DNA of 34,830 nt from MWDF01 sp964577435 (GTDB lineage Bacteria > Bacillota > DTU025 > MWDF01): positions 1-34,830 of the forward strand of contig CAZNZD010000011.1 in the NCBI GenBank assembly GCA_964577435.1, read 5' to 3'. Both the position numbers and the translations under genes were made by a program. The first letter of the stretch is position 1. Each line of letters begins with the position of its first letter. The notes under the pieces were generated by a model. The model had not been told where the DNA came from and ran no database searches. It worked only from the letters and a program-made list of their open reading frames with translations. Shown in pieces: positions 23,367 to 32,237 of this stretch.

Positions 23367-24368
23367 GTGGTGTGTGGATTGCAGGAGATACTAGAGGGCA
23401 TGTCGCTACTCCTTCCCCCTGAGGCTGGGGCTATAAGGAGGATGGAGGCGGGACTTGCGGCGATGCTCGAAAACCTTGGCTTCGAAGAGGTGCGCCTGCC
23501 GGTAATAACATCCCCGAGTCCGAACGATAACGTCGATTCGTCAGCAGGCCCCATCAAGCTGGCCCTTCCAGGGGGCATGATAGGCCGCCTCTGTTCTGAT
23601 ATGACTGAACCTTGCGCAAGGCTTGCCGTGCGCGAGCTCGCCATGAAGAAGAGACCCCTTCGCCTCTTCTATACCGGCCCCGTATTCAGGGAGCCCTCCA
23701 GCCGCGGAAGCATCGCCGTCTCAAGGCAGGAGATGCAGCTCGGTGCCGAAATCTACGGACACGATGGACTGAAGGCCGGCCTTGAGGCGATTGGTGCCGC
23801 AATAGGCATTTGCCGCTTCGCGGAGGAGCCGGTGCAGTTTCGCGTAGGAGACATCGCCCTACTAAATGAACTTATCGATGCCTCAGCGATTGGCCCAGAT
23901 GCAGGGGTCTCATTGAAAGAAGCCCTGATATCACACGACATATCCACAGCGATGGCAGTCCTTAAGCCGTCGGGAAAGAGAAACGCAGCCCTCCGGGCCT
24001 TACGCCAGCTGATTCCCGCAAACCCTGCCGAGATGGCTATGGAAGCCCTGACGGCGCTTGCTGCGGAGTATCCGGATATTAAGCTCGCGGAGGAGGCAGG
24101 AAGGGCATCCATGCTCCTTGACGGCGCCAGGATGGTGGCGAAGGGTGTGGACATAGCCTTCGAGCTCGGGCTTCTAAGGCCTCTCAACTATTACACCGGC
24201 CCTGTGTTCGAGGCATATGTCAACGGCTACGGAAAGCCGCTTCTAGGAGGCGGCCAGTATAACGGGCTGATGAAGGCGCTTGGTTCCGACGAGGGCGGCA
24301 TAGGCTTCGCGCTCGACCTGGGCATGCTCATGGAGATCAGCTCCTCGAAGGCGGGGTGCGCCAGATGA
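23367..24368 (+). CDS. hisZ: ATP phosphoribosyltransferase regulatory subunit
   Basis: A histidyl-tRNA-synthetase-like protein of about 330 residues without an anticodon-binding domain, the regulatory partner that short-form HisG needs for activity and feedback control. Class II synthetase motifs are recognisable: RLFYTGPVFREPSSRGS (motif 2), PLNYYTGPVFEAYV (HisRS-like loop) and GGGQYNGLMKALGSDEGGIG (motif 3). The start is uncertain between GTG 23367 and TTG 23379. Its stop overlaps the hisG start as ATGA. It is the first gene of the histidine operon. Confidence 0.88.
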   Translation: MVCGLQEILEGMSLLLPPEAGAIRRMEAGLAAMLENLGFEEVRLPVITSPSPNDNVDSSAGPIKLALPGGMIGRLCSDMTEPCARLAVRELAMKKRPLRLFYTGPVFREPSSRGSIAVSRQEMQLGAEIYGHDGLKAGLEAIGAAIGICRFAEEPVQFRVGDIALLNELIDASAIGPDAGVSLKEALISHDISTAMAVLKPSGKRNAALRALRQLIPANPAEMAMEALTALAAEYPDIKLAEEAGRASMLLDGARMVAKGVDIAFELGLLRPLNYYTGPVFEAYVNGYGKPLLGGGQYNGLMKALGSDEGGIGFALDLGMLMEISSSKAGCAR

Positions 24369-25048
24369 CAGTCGAAGGACTCATGACGATAGCCCTTCCC
24401 GCAGGAAGGATGCTTGAGGAGGCGGCAGACGCATTAAACGGCGCAGGTTATGACTGCCCCTACGACAAGGCCGGCCGCAAGCTCATATTCGAAGGTAGGC
24501 GCTCTCGTTACATAATCTCCCGCCCCTCCGATGTCCCGGTATATGTCGCGAGGGGGGCCGCCGACCTCGGGATAGTTGGAAAGGACGGCCTCTCAGAATC
24601 CGGAGAGGAAGTATATGAGCTGATAGACCTCGGCTTCGGAAAGTGCAGGTTCGTGCTGGCGGCACCTGTCGAGAAGGCGGCTGAGTACAGGCGGGCTCTG
24701 GAGGAAGAGGGAAGGATAGGCAGGCTCCGCATCGCCACCAAGTTCCCATCTATAACAAGGGAGTTTGCCAAAGACAGGATCCTGAGGCCCGAGATTATAG
24801 AGCTCAAGGGCGCGGTTGAGCTTGCAGCCTCGGTCGGGCTTGCCGACGCCATCGTAGACATCGTCGCAAGCGGTCTCACCCTCAAGGAAAACGGCCTTGA
24901 GATAGTCGCCGAGATATCCAAGTCAAGCGCAAGGCTCATCGCCAGCAGGTCGAGCTACGGCCTGAGGGCGCAGGAGATAGCCGAGTTCTGCGGCATGATG
25001 GCAAGGCCCTCATCGGCAGAGGATGTAGGGGAGGGCGCGGCAAGGTGA
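24365..25048 (+). CDS. hisG: ATP phosphoribosyltransferase catalytic subunit, short form
   Basis: A 227-residue short-form HisG that joins ATP and PRPP in the first step of histidine synthesis. Motifs: LPAGRMLEEA near the start, DVPVYVARGAADLGIVGKDG, GFGKCRFVLA, RIATKFPSITREF, and the PRPP-binding DAIVDIVASGLTL. The C-terminal regulatory domain of long HisG is absent, in keeping with the hisZ gene immediately upstream. The ATG at 24365 overlaps the hisZ stop, and its own stop overlaps the next GTG start, so all three are translationally coupled. Confidence 0.92.
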   Translation: MTVEGLMTIALPAGRMLEEAADALNGAGYDCPYDKAGRKLIFEGRRSRYIISRPSDVPVYVARGAADLGIVGKDGLSESGEEVYELIDLGFGKCRFVLAAPVEKAAEYRRALEEEGRIGRLRIATKFPSITREFAKDRILRPEIIELKGAVELAASVGLADAIVDIVASGLTLKENGLEIVAEISKSSARLIASRSSYGLRAQEIAEFCGMMARPSSAEDVGEGAAR

Positions 25049-27453
25049 GCGGGATGCTTAAGATAGTGGGTAAAGACGGGTTGAACAGCATAAGGCCATC
25101 CGCAGGGGAGGGAAAGTTCTCAAGCGTAGCTGCGGACATAATCGCGAGGGTCAAATCAGAGGGCGACGCCGCCCTTGTCGAGCTTACAAGGTGCTTCGAC
25201 TGGTCGGAGATGACGGAGGGCGACATCGAAGTGGACTTGAGGGAGGCTAAGGAGGCGCTTGCCGCGCTTGACCCTGAGGTAAGAGGCGCGCTTGAGCTTG
25301 CAGCCCAAAACATCTCGAAGTTCCACATAGCGCAGCGCCCCGCCTCATGGAGCACGGTGAACGCGGACGGAACTAGGCTCGGGCAGAAGATGGTGCCGCT
25401 GAAAGCTGCCGGAGTGTACGTCCCCGGAGGCAGCGCCGCCTACCCTTCCACAGTCCTCATGTGCGTGCTGGCCGCAAAGGCCGCAAGCGTTCCCGAGATA
25501 TTCGTATGCACCCCACCCGGTAAGGACGGAAGCCTCAACAAGGCTACATTAGCCGCAGCCGCGCTCTCCGGTGCCACTAGGATATTCCGCGTCGGGGGCG
25601 CACAGGCGATAGCGGCCCTTGCCTACGGCACGAAGACGATACCCAGGGTGGACGTGATCGCAGGCCCCGGCAATGCCTATGTCACCGCGGCGAAGAAGGC
25701 CGTCATGGGAGACGTCAGGATAGACATGCTGGCGGGCCCCAGCGAAGTGATGGTCGTGGCGGACGAGACTGCGGATTCTGCCTTCATCGCGGCAGATCTC
25801 ATCGCGCAGGCGGAGCACGACGAGCTCGCCTGCTGCACGCTTATAACCACCTCGAGGGGCCTAAGGGATGATGTTTTGGCGGAGCTCGGCAGGCAGCTTA
25901 AGGATGCACCGAGGAGGGGCATTGCCGCAAAATCGCTCGAGCAGTATTCGGCTGCCGTAATCGCAGAGTCCCTTGATGAGGCTGTGGAGATAGCGGACAG
26001 CTTCGCGCCGGAGCACCTGGAGATATGCTGCAGGGATGCGGCAATGTATGCAGAAAAGGCCTCAAATGCTGGCACGATATTCGTCGGCAGCTACTCAGCC
26101 GAGGCTATGGGGGATTATGTCGCAGGGCCCAGCCATGTGCTTCCGACCATGGGCACCGCGCGCTTCAGGGGGACGCTTTCGACGGCCGACTTCATGAAGG
26201 CTGTGAATGTGGTCGAGTATTCGAGGGAGGGCTTCCTCAGGGAAGCTCCCGCAGCTGAGGTGTTAGCAATCGAGGAAGGCCTGTTCGGGCACGGCGCATC
26301 CGTATCGGTGAGGAGAGGGAAGCTCGCCGGGCAGGCAGGACAATACAACCCGACAGGAAGCGCCCCTGTTATCAAGCTCGACGCGAACGAGTGCAGCATG
26401 GACGTGCCTTCCGGCGACAAGGCCCGCATGCTGGCGTCCTTGATGGACGTACCATTCAACAGGTACCCGACCGCCGATTCAGACGGCCTGAGGAAGGCCC
26501 TGGCCGAGAAGTTCGGTATGGAAGCCTCCCGCTTCCTAATAGGCGTCGGCTCCGACGAGCTTATATTGGTCCTGATGCTGGCATTAAGGGGCAAGGTGGA
26601 CAGGGTGGTCTCTCCTTGGCCTTCGTTTTCCATGTACAAGGTCATATCTGCCATATGCGGGCTGCCGTTCGAGGAGGTCGCCATCGGCGAGGACGGGCTT
26701 CCGGACGGCGTGGCTCTGGATGCCGCCCTTTCAGACGACAGGGCCCTCGTCTTCCTGTGCGTGCCGAACAACCCGACCGGAGACAGCATGGAAGGCTTCG
26801 TAAGGGAGAGGATAGCTGGCTTAGATGGATATGGGGCGTATGTCGCGATAGACCAGGCCTATGCTGAATTCTGCGGCTCCGACATGTCGGATCTGGCTAC
26901 GGGCAGGACCGTGGTCCTGAGGACCTTCTCCAAAGCAATGCGCCTTGCTGGCCTCAGGGTGGGCTACAGCATAGCTTCGACTGAGATGACGGAGCTGATG
27001 AGGGCGGCGAAGCTTCCCTACAACGTGCCATCCATATGCGAAGAGCTTGCAAGGCTGTCCCTGGAGGATGAAACCGGCATGTTGGATTACCTGGGGCAGA
27101 ACGCAGGCGAGAGGCAGAAGCTGGGCGAGGCGCTTAATGGAATGGGGATATCGGTTAGGAGCGGATCCTGCAACTTCGTGCTGGCGGAGGGCAAGGGCGA
27201 CGAAGGGGCGAGGCTTGCAGACGGGCTCAGGGGAAGGGGAGTCCTCGTGAGGGACTTCAGGGAAAGGCAGGACCTGATGAGGGTCACCGTAGGGATGCCC
27301 GAGGAGAACGAAAGGTTCATCGGAGCGCTTAGGGCTGCACTAGAAGATGTAAAAGGCGGGATGCCTGAGGGGGCTAAGGATGCCCAGGAGCAGGGTGAAC
27401 CTTCGGGAATGCGCGATGATTCGGCGGCCAGGGGAAGCCAATTCGGGGACTGA
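25045..27453 (+). CDS. hisDC: HisD-HisC fusion: histidinol dehydrogenase plus histidinol-phosphate aminotransferase
   Basis: One uninterrupted 802-codon frame encodes two full enzymes. Residues 1 to about 424 are HisD: GGSAAYPSTV, GPGNAYVTAAKK, zinc ligands Q255 and H258 (AQAEHDE), catalytic E323-H324 (APEHLE), D357 (GDYVAGPSHVLPT) and H416. After a linker of about ten residues, 435-770 are HisC: KLDANEC, GSDELI, VPNNPTGD, DQAYAEF and the PLP lysine K630 in TFSKAMRLAGLRVGY. A Gly/Glu/Gln-rich tail of about 30 residues ends the chain. The enzymes catalyse the last two steps (HisD) and the transamination step (HisC). They are not consecutive, since histidinol-phosphate phosphatase acts between them. 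The GTG at 25045 overlaps the hisG stop. Confidence 0.93.
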   Translation: MSGMLKIVGKDGLNSIRPSAGEGKFSSVAADIIARVKSEGDAALVELTRCFDWSEMTEGDIEVDLREAKEALAALDPEVRGALELAAQNISKFHIAQRPASWSTVNADGTRLGQKMVPLKAAGVYVPGGSAAYPSTVLMCVLAAKAASVPEIFVCTPPGKDGSLNKATLAAAALSGATRIFRVGGAQAIAALAYGTKTIPRVDVIAGPGNAYVTAAKKAVMGDVRIDMLAGPSEVMVVADETADSAFIAADLIAQAEHDELACCTLITTSRGLRDDVLAELGRQLKDAPRRGIAAKSLEQYSAAVIAESLDEAVEIADSFAPEHLEICCRDAAMYAEKASNAGTIFVGSYSAEAMGDYVAGPSHVLPTMGTARFRGTLSTADFMKAVNVVEYSREGFLREAPAAEVLAIEEGLFGHGASVSVRRGKLAGQAGQYNPTGSAPVIKLDANECSMDVPSGDKARMLASLMDVPFNRYPTADSDGLRKALAEKFGMEASRFLIGVGSDELILVLMLALRGKVDRVVSPWPSFSMYKVISAICGLPFEEVAIGEDGLPDGVALDAALSDDRALVFLCVPNNPTGDSMEGFVRERIAGLDGYGAYVAIDQAYAEFCGSDMSDLATGRTVVLRTFSKAMRLAGLRVGYSIASTEMTELMRAAKLPYNVPSICEELARLSLEDETGMLDYLGQNAGERQKLGEALNGMGISVRSGSCNFVLAEGKGDEGARLADGLRGRGVLVRDFRERQDLMRVTVGMPEENERFIGALRAALEDVKGGMPEGAKDAQEQGEPSGMRDDSAARGSQFGD

Positions 27454-27529
27454 TGGGGAGCTCTTAGCCTTTTGCAATGACGAGAAGGTATCCGGGATTT
27501 TCGAGACAAGATGGGGAGGGCGGATGGAC

Positions 27530-28147
27530 ATGGGGGCTCAGTACTCTAGGAAGACGAAGGAGACGGACGTGCTGATAGAAGTGGCTACAAGAGGCAAGGG
27601 CAAGGCGGAAGCATCCACCGGAAATGGCTTCTTCGACCACATGCTGGAGCAGCTGGCCTATCACTCCCTCATGGATATCTCGGTGAGGGCGACGGGCGAT
27701 GTGCAGACTGGATATCACCACCTGCTCGAGGACATCGGCATATGCCTGGGAAGGGCGCTTAAAGCGGCGGTCTCGGAAGGGGCATGTCCAGAGGGAGCAT
27801 GCACTGAGGGATCGGGAGGCAAGGAGGGCGGCAGCCCGGCAGCCATCAGGCGCTTCGGCTCGGCGACCGTCCCCATGGACGGCTCCCTGGCTAGAGTCGC
27901 GCTTGATATAAGCGGAAGGGGCGGGGCCTATATCGACGCATCGGGCATGGACGAGGATATCGTCGAGTTCTTGAAGGCGTTCGCCAGGGAAGCCGGGCTG
28001 ACGCTTCACATGGACGTGCTTAGGTCAGATAACCGGCACCACGCCTCGGAGGCGTGCTTCAAGGCGCTTGCCATATCGCTTAGGGCGGCGCTTGAGCCGG
28101 ACGCGGCAAGGGAAGGCTCATCAAGCAGCAAGGGGTGCATAGGATGA
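27530..28147 (+). CDS. hisB: imidazoleglycerol-phosphate dehydratase with an internal insertion
   Basis: A single-domain IGP dehydratase of about 205 residues that lacks the histidinol phosphatase domain of enterobacterial HisB. Metal-binding motifs are intact: GNGFFDHML (31-39), GYHHLLEDIG (61-70), the VPMDGSLARVALDISGRG core, and DNRHHASEACFKA (168-180). Residues 82-104 are a Gly/Glu/Cys-rich insertion with near-repeats EGACPEGACTEG, where family members have only a few residues. The ATG at 27530 is ten bases after GGGAGG; an ATG at 27524 is only four bases after it. The gene begins about 75 bases after hisDC and its stop overlaps the hisH start (ATGATGG). Confidence 0.9.
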   Translation: MGAQYSRKTKETDVLIEVATRGKGKAEASTGNGFFDHMLEQLAYHSLMDISVRATGDVQTGYHHLLEDIGICLGRALKAAVSEGACPEGACTEGSGGKEGGSPAAIRRFGSATVPMDGSLARVALDISGRGGAYIDASGMDEDIVEFLKAFAREAGLTLHMDVLRSDNRHHASEACFKALAISLRAALEPDAAREGSSSSKGCIG

Positions 28148-28842
28148 TGGACAGGAAGCCTTTGGTGGGCATACTCGATTACGGCATCGGCAACATCACG
28201 AGCGTGGCAAGGGCGCTTGAGGCGAGCGGCGGAAGGCCGGTCCTGGTGGACACACCGACAGCCCTTAGAAGCATAGATGCGCTGATACTCCCGGGAGTAG
28301 GCGCCTTCGGCGCGGCCTGTGAGAGCATGAGGGATACGGGCATGGACCTTGCGGTGCCGGACTTCGCCGACTCGGGAAGGCCTGTTCTCGGCATATGTCT
28401 GGGCATGCAGCTCATGTTCGATGTGTCAGAGGAGAGCAGGGGGCAGATGGGCCTCTCGCTTTTCAGGGGAAGAAACAGGCGGATAGGAGACGGGGAAGGG
28501 TGTAAGGTAAGGGCTGAGAATGCGGGCCTTCCCGGCGTCAAGGTGCCGCACACCGGCTGGAACGACGTATTCCCCAAGGGCGGGGCGCTTGAGCCCTTGA
28601 TGGGAGAGAGGGCAGGGAAGTTCTACTTCACCCACTCGTATGCGGCAGTGCCGGACGACGAGGGCATTGTTGCGGCTACTACTCCTCTGGTCGGCGATCT
28701 TCCGGGGCAGGGAGAGACCATAGTGGCGGCGGTGAGGAAGGGCAACGTCTTCGGCGTGCAGTTCCACCCGGAGAAGAGCGGCGACGCCGGCCTTTCGCTT
28801 CTTGGCGCATTCGTCGGGCTGGGGAGGAAGGCAAGTGCTTGA
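28144..28842 (+). CDS. hisH: imidazole glycerol phosphate synthase glutaminase subunit
   Basis: A 232-residue class I glutamine amidotransferase that supplies ammonia to HisF. It has GILDYGIGNI at the N-terminus, the nucleophile C85 in GICLGMQLMF, and the His/Glu pair in FGVQFHPEKSG near residue 210. The ATG at 28144 overlaps the hisB stop, and the last codons overlap the hisA GTG start. Confidence 0.93.
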   Translation: MMDRKPLVGILDYGIGNITSVARALEASGGRPVLVDTPTALRSIDALILPGVGAFGAACESMRDTGMDLAVPDFADSGRPVLGICLGMQLMFDVSEESRGQMGLSLFRGRNRRIGDGEGCKVRAENAGLPGVKVPHTGWNDVFPKGGALEPLMGERAGKFYFTHSYAAVPDDEGIVAATTPLVGDLPGQGETIVAAVRKGNVFGVQFHPEKSGDAGLSLLGAFVGLGRKASA

Positions 28843-29593
28843 TATCATCCCCGCCGTCGATATATTAGCAGGGCGCGCGGTAAGGCTTACCGGCGGAGGC
28901 TACGACACCGCGAAGGCGTACATGGCTTTTGCTGCAGATGCCGCGAAATTCTGGGCGGACGAGGGTGCTACTAGGCTTCACGTCGTGGACCTGGACGGGG
29001 CGAAGGCGGGAAGTCTCGTGAACAGGGATGCGGTGGAGAGGATAAGGGCGGCTTTTACTGGCGTCATGGACGTAAGCGGCGGCATCAGGGGCATCGCGGA
29101 CGTGGAGGCGGTGCTGGGCTTAGGGGCGGACCTTGTCGCGCTGGGAACGTCGCTTCTGGGGGGAGCCGGGGCTAATGGGGCAGCGAGCTTGGGGGCTGAG
29201 GCTTGCGGGAGGTTCCCGGGAAGGGTTCTCGCCTCCGCAGACTTGAAGGGCGGGGTAGCCATGGCGTACGGCTGGACCGAGGGGAGCGGAATAGGCGCGG
29301 CGGAGCTTGCAAGTGCGATCGCCGCCTGCGGGATTGAGGCGGTTATAGTTACCGATGTGCTCAAGGACGGGGGTCTGAAGGGCCCTTCGATTGAAAGCGT
29401 GCTGCCGTTTAGCAAGGCCGGGCTTAAGGTGATCGTCTCTGGCGGCATCGGGTCTTTGGAGGACATAAGGCGGGTGGCCGAGGCTAAGGCGCAGGGGGCA
29501 GAATTCGGGGCGATAACCGGGATAATCGTCGGGAAGGCGCTTTATGAGGGCAGGTTCTCATTCAGGCAGGCGATGGAGGCTGCGGCATGCTGA
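28835..29593 (+). CDS. hisA: ProFAR isomerase (phosphoribosylformimino-AICAR-P isomerase)
   Basis: A 252-residue (beta/alpha)8-barrel isomerase acting after HisI and before HisF. It has the catalytic Asp in DIIPAVDILAGRAVRLTGG, the first phosphate-binding half SGGIRGI, VTDVLKDGGLKGPS and the second phosphate site SGGIGSLEDIRR. The start is GTG at 28835 after AGGAAGG, inside the last codons of hisH. It overlaps hisF by 7 bases. An alanine- and glycine-rich stretch after LGTSLLGGAGANGAAS is slightly longer than usual. Confidence 0.92.
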   Translation: MLDIIPAVDILAGRAVRLTGGGYDTAKAYMAFAADAAKFWADEGATRLHVVDLDGAKAGSLVNRDAVERIRAAFTGVMDVSGGIRGIADVEAVLGLGADLVALGTSLLGGAGANGAASLGAEACGRFPGRVLASADLKGGVAMAYGWTEGSGIGAAELASAIAACGIEAVIVTDVLKDGGLKGPSIESVLPFSKAGLKVIVSGGIGSLEDIRRVAEAKAQGAEFGAITGIIVGKALYEGRFSFRQAMEAAAC

Positions 29594-30366
29594 GAAGAAG
29601 GATCATCCCCTGCCTGGACATGAAGGACGGCAGGGTGGTCAAGGGCGTAAGGTTCGAGGGACTTAGAGATTGCGGGGACCCCGTGGAGATGGGGAAAAGG
29701 TACTACAGGGAGGGGGCGGACGAGCTCGCCTTCCTCGACATATCCGCCTCCGCCGAGAAGAGGAGCAACGCAATCGAGCTTGCCAGGAGGGTCTCGAAGG
29801 AGGTCTTCATCCCGTTCATGGTGGGAGGCGGCATCTCTTGCATGGAGGATATAAGGCAGGTGCTGGGCGCGGGGGCGGACAAGGTCTCCATCAACACATC
29901 AGCAGTGCTCACCCCCAAGCTTATATCCGAGGCGGCAAAGGCGTACGGAAACCAGTGTGTGGTCGTGGCGATAGACGCGAGGCGGAAGGTGGGTCCTGCC
30001 TATGAGGATGAAGGCTCCGCATGGGAGGTCATGATCTACGGAGGGAAGAAGGCGGCGGGGCTCGATGCCGTTGACTGGGCCAGACGGGCGGTTGAGCTTG
30101 GCGCCGGCGAGATACTCCTTACCTCGATGGACCAGGACGGGGTTAAGAGAGGCTACGACGTGGAGCTTACCAGGGCGATTGCGGAGGCGGTCGAGGTGCC
30201 GGTCATAGCATCGGGAGGTGCGGGCTGCCTTGAGGACTTCTACGGCGCGCTGACTGAGGGGAAGGCGGATGCGGCGCTGGCAGCATCTCTCTTCCATAAC
30301 GGCGAGCTCAGCATAACGGAAGTTAAGGAATACCTTGATGGCAGGGGAGTGCCGGTGAGGCTCTGA
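29587..30366 (+). CDS. hisF: imidazole glycerol phosphate synthase cyclase subunit
   Basis: A 259-residue (beta/alpha)8-barrel cyclase that partners HisH. It has RIIPCLDMKDGRVVKG with catalytic D11, FMVGGGISCMEDI, VVVAIDARRK containing the second catalytic aspartate, LLTSMDQDGVKRGYD and IASGGAG. The ATG overlaps the hisA stop by 7 bases. The hisIE gene follows after a 44-base gap. Confidence 0.94.
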   Translation: MLRRRIIPCLDMKDGRVVKGVRFEGLRDCGDPVEMGKRYYREGADELAFLDISASAEKRSNAIELARRVSKEVFIPFMVGGGISCMEDIRQVLGAGADKVSINTSAVLTPKLISEAAKAYGNQCVVVAIDARRKVGPAYEDEGSAWEVMIYGGKKAAGLDAVDWARRAVELGAGEILLTSMDQDGVKRGYDVELTRAIAEAVEVPVIASGGAGCLEDFYGALTEGKADAALAASLFHNGELSITEVKEYLDGRGVPVRL

Positions 30367-30410
30367 GCTTGGGTTCTGGCGGGTCTTAACGGAAGGGTGG
30401 AGGAACGGGC

Positions 30411-31106
30411 ATGAGGGAGTATTGGGCGAGGCTGCTTGAAGAGGCGAAGTTCGGCGAGGGCGGGCTGCTGCCTGCCCTCGTTCAGGATATCATGAGCGGG
30501 GACGTTCTCATGGTTGCATATATGAGCAGGGAAGCCATGGGTAAGACCATAGAGACGGGCGAGGCGTGGTTCTGGAGCAGGAGCAGGCAGAGCCTTTGGA
30601 ACAAGGGGGAGACCAGCGGCAACAAGATGCTGGTGAAGCGCATGGCGCTGGACTGCGACAGGGATACCCTGCTTCTCCAGGTAGAACCTTTGGGGCCCGC
30701 CTGCCATACGGGAGCTGCAAGCTGCTTTGTAAGCGGAGAGCCGGCAGACGAATCTGACAAGGTTGTCAGGTTCGAAGGCAAGGATGTGCTGGCTGAGCTG
30801 GACGAGCAGATAAGAGACAGGAAAAAGAACCCCGTCGAGGGGTCATACACCAATAAGCTGCTGGATGCGGGAATCGAGAGGATACTGAGGAAGGTCGGGG
30901 AGGAATCAGGGGAATTCATCATAGCCGCCATGAATGCAAAGGGCGGGGATGCTGCTGCCAAGAGGCTCGCCGCGGAGGAGCTGGCCGACCTAATCTACCA
31001 TGCAGAAGTGGCATTGACCAGCTTAGGATCATCTTTTTATGAAGTCGAGAAGGTACTAGTAGAAAGGCGCGGCGCCAAGAGGAGGCCCGAAAGCAAGAAG
31101 GTATAA
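30411..31106 (+). CDS. hisIE: bifunctional phosphoribosyl-AMP cyclohydrolase / phosphoribosyl-ATP pyrophosphatase
   Basis: A 231-residue fusion performing steps 2 and 3 of histidine synthesis. Residues 1 to about 125 are HisI: WFWSRSRQSLWNKGETSGN, the metal-binding DCDRDTLLLQV (D81, D83, D85) and the zinc cysteines in CHTGAASCF (C98, C105). Residues about 128-231 are HisE: NPVEGSYTNKLLDAG, KVGEESGEFIIAA and LAAEELADLIYHAEVAL. GGGTGGAGGAAC precedes the ATG. It is the last gene of the operon; the 105 bases to the mcrC stop show no clear terminator. Confidence 0.93.
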   Translation: MREYWARLLEEAKFGEGGLLPALVQDIMSGDVLMVAYMSREAMGKTIETGEAWFWSRSRQSLWNKGETSGNKMLVKRMALDCDRDTLLLQVEPLGPACHTGAASCFVSGEPADESDKVVRFEGKDVLAELDEQIRDRKKNPVEGSYTNKLLDAGIERILRKVGEESGEFIIAAMNAKGGDAAAKRLAAEELADLIYHAEVALTSLGSSFYEVEKVLVERRGAKRRPESKKV

Positions 31107-31211
31107 CCGGTCAGATCCACCAAACCAGGTAGTGTCAAGAATTTTCGCAGATTTGATAGCTGCTGGCCTCAGGAAATCACCTATTAATGAATCAAAGAGC
31201 TAAGCGCTACT

Positions 31212-32237
31212 TTAAAAACTTGATGCTATGATATCAAGTTGTTCTGCAATGATCTTAAAGTCACAATCCAAATCAAGTGTCCGGACGCTTATCCTATTAC
31301 CACTCATACTATAAGTGCTGTTGGGAAGTATGGCTTCATCTGTTTTGGCATAGAGTAGCATACCGGATACTTCATGTGGTTGATTGCGTAGCTGGCTTTC
31401 TTTGTTTTTTACGTAAGTGAATATTTGGTACAGATTTGTTGAATGAAGTTTATGCACATCGTACCGTTTTTGTGTCGTATTAGAATAGTACTTTGCATCA
31501 ACAATGAGCGTCTCGTCATCTTTTTTGAGCATGATGTCGGTCTGCATAACTGGTAGCATAGCATCCATATCATCATCTAATTGCCAAGGAATCTGAGATG
31601 CATCTGCCCTCAGTTCGGGATGCTCTTTCCTGAAGTACTCAAGAATGAATCTCTCGTAAAGCCTGGACATGCGCTGTTCATCAATGAAATCCATCAACTT
31701 CTTTGTTCCATCGGAATTTGTCTGGAGCAAACCTTTTACGATCAGGTAACATATATAGACAAGCATTCGGTAGGTTTGATTATTCCGATTATACTGAAAG
31801 CTCCAGTTTATGTTATGCACGTCCAATGGATCAATCTCCCCTAAAAGAACGAGTAGCTTCCGCAGGTTCTTCTTTCGTATTTTCGAGATGTCTGAACGTA
31901 GTAAAAGCTCAATAGTAGCCTTAATAACTCTGTTCATATAGGAGTTTACTGAGAAATCATCGTACTCACAAACCAGCTGCTTCTTATATGCGATTCGTGA
32001 TTTTATTGATCCAGAGATGTCAATCTTCCCCCTGATTGCAGATAAAGCATCTGTTTCCGTAATATATTCCCTATCAAGCCCCCTCTTGAGTTGAACAGAA
32101 ACACCTTTCGATAGAATAGCTGCGCATAGCTCTGCCACGTTATTGAATTGCTCTGCGGCTAAACATTTATAACCCTGCTCATTCAATACTTGAAAAGCAT
32201 ATGCCAGCATGTAATAGACGTTCTGTACAGGTATCAT
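31212..32237 (-). CDS. mcrC: McrC-type nuclease subunit of a McrBC restriction system
   Basis: A 341-residue McrC-family protein. The N-terminal part starts VQNVYYMLAYAF, typical of the family, and the middle contains RMSRLYERFILEYF. The PD-(D/E)xK nuclease centre is D234 in MQTDIML followed by IVDAKYY (D247, K249). McrC cleaves DNA when activated by the McrB GTPase ring on modified DNA. Its ATG overlaps the mcrB stop by 4 bases, so the subunits are translationally coupled. Confidence 0.9.
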   Translation of the reverse strand: MIPVQNVYYMLAYAFQVLNEQGYKCLAAEQFNNVAELCAAILSKGVSVQLKRGLDREYITETDALSAIRGKIDISGSIKSRIAYKKQLVCEYDDFSVNSYMNRVIKATIELLLRSDISKIRKKNLRKLLVLLGEIDPLDVHNINWSFQYNRNNQTYRMLVYICYLIVKGLLQTNSDGTKKLMDFIDEQRMSRLYERFILEYFRKEHPELRADASQIPWQLDDDMDAMLPVMQTDIMLKKDDETLIVDAKYYSNTTQKRYDVHKLHSTNLYQIFTYVKNKESQLRNQPHEVSGMLLYAKTDEAILPNSTYSMSGNRISVRTLDLDCDFKIIAEQLDIIASSF

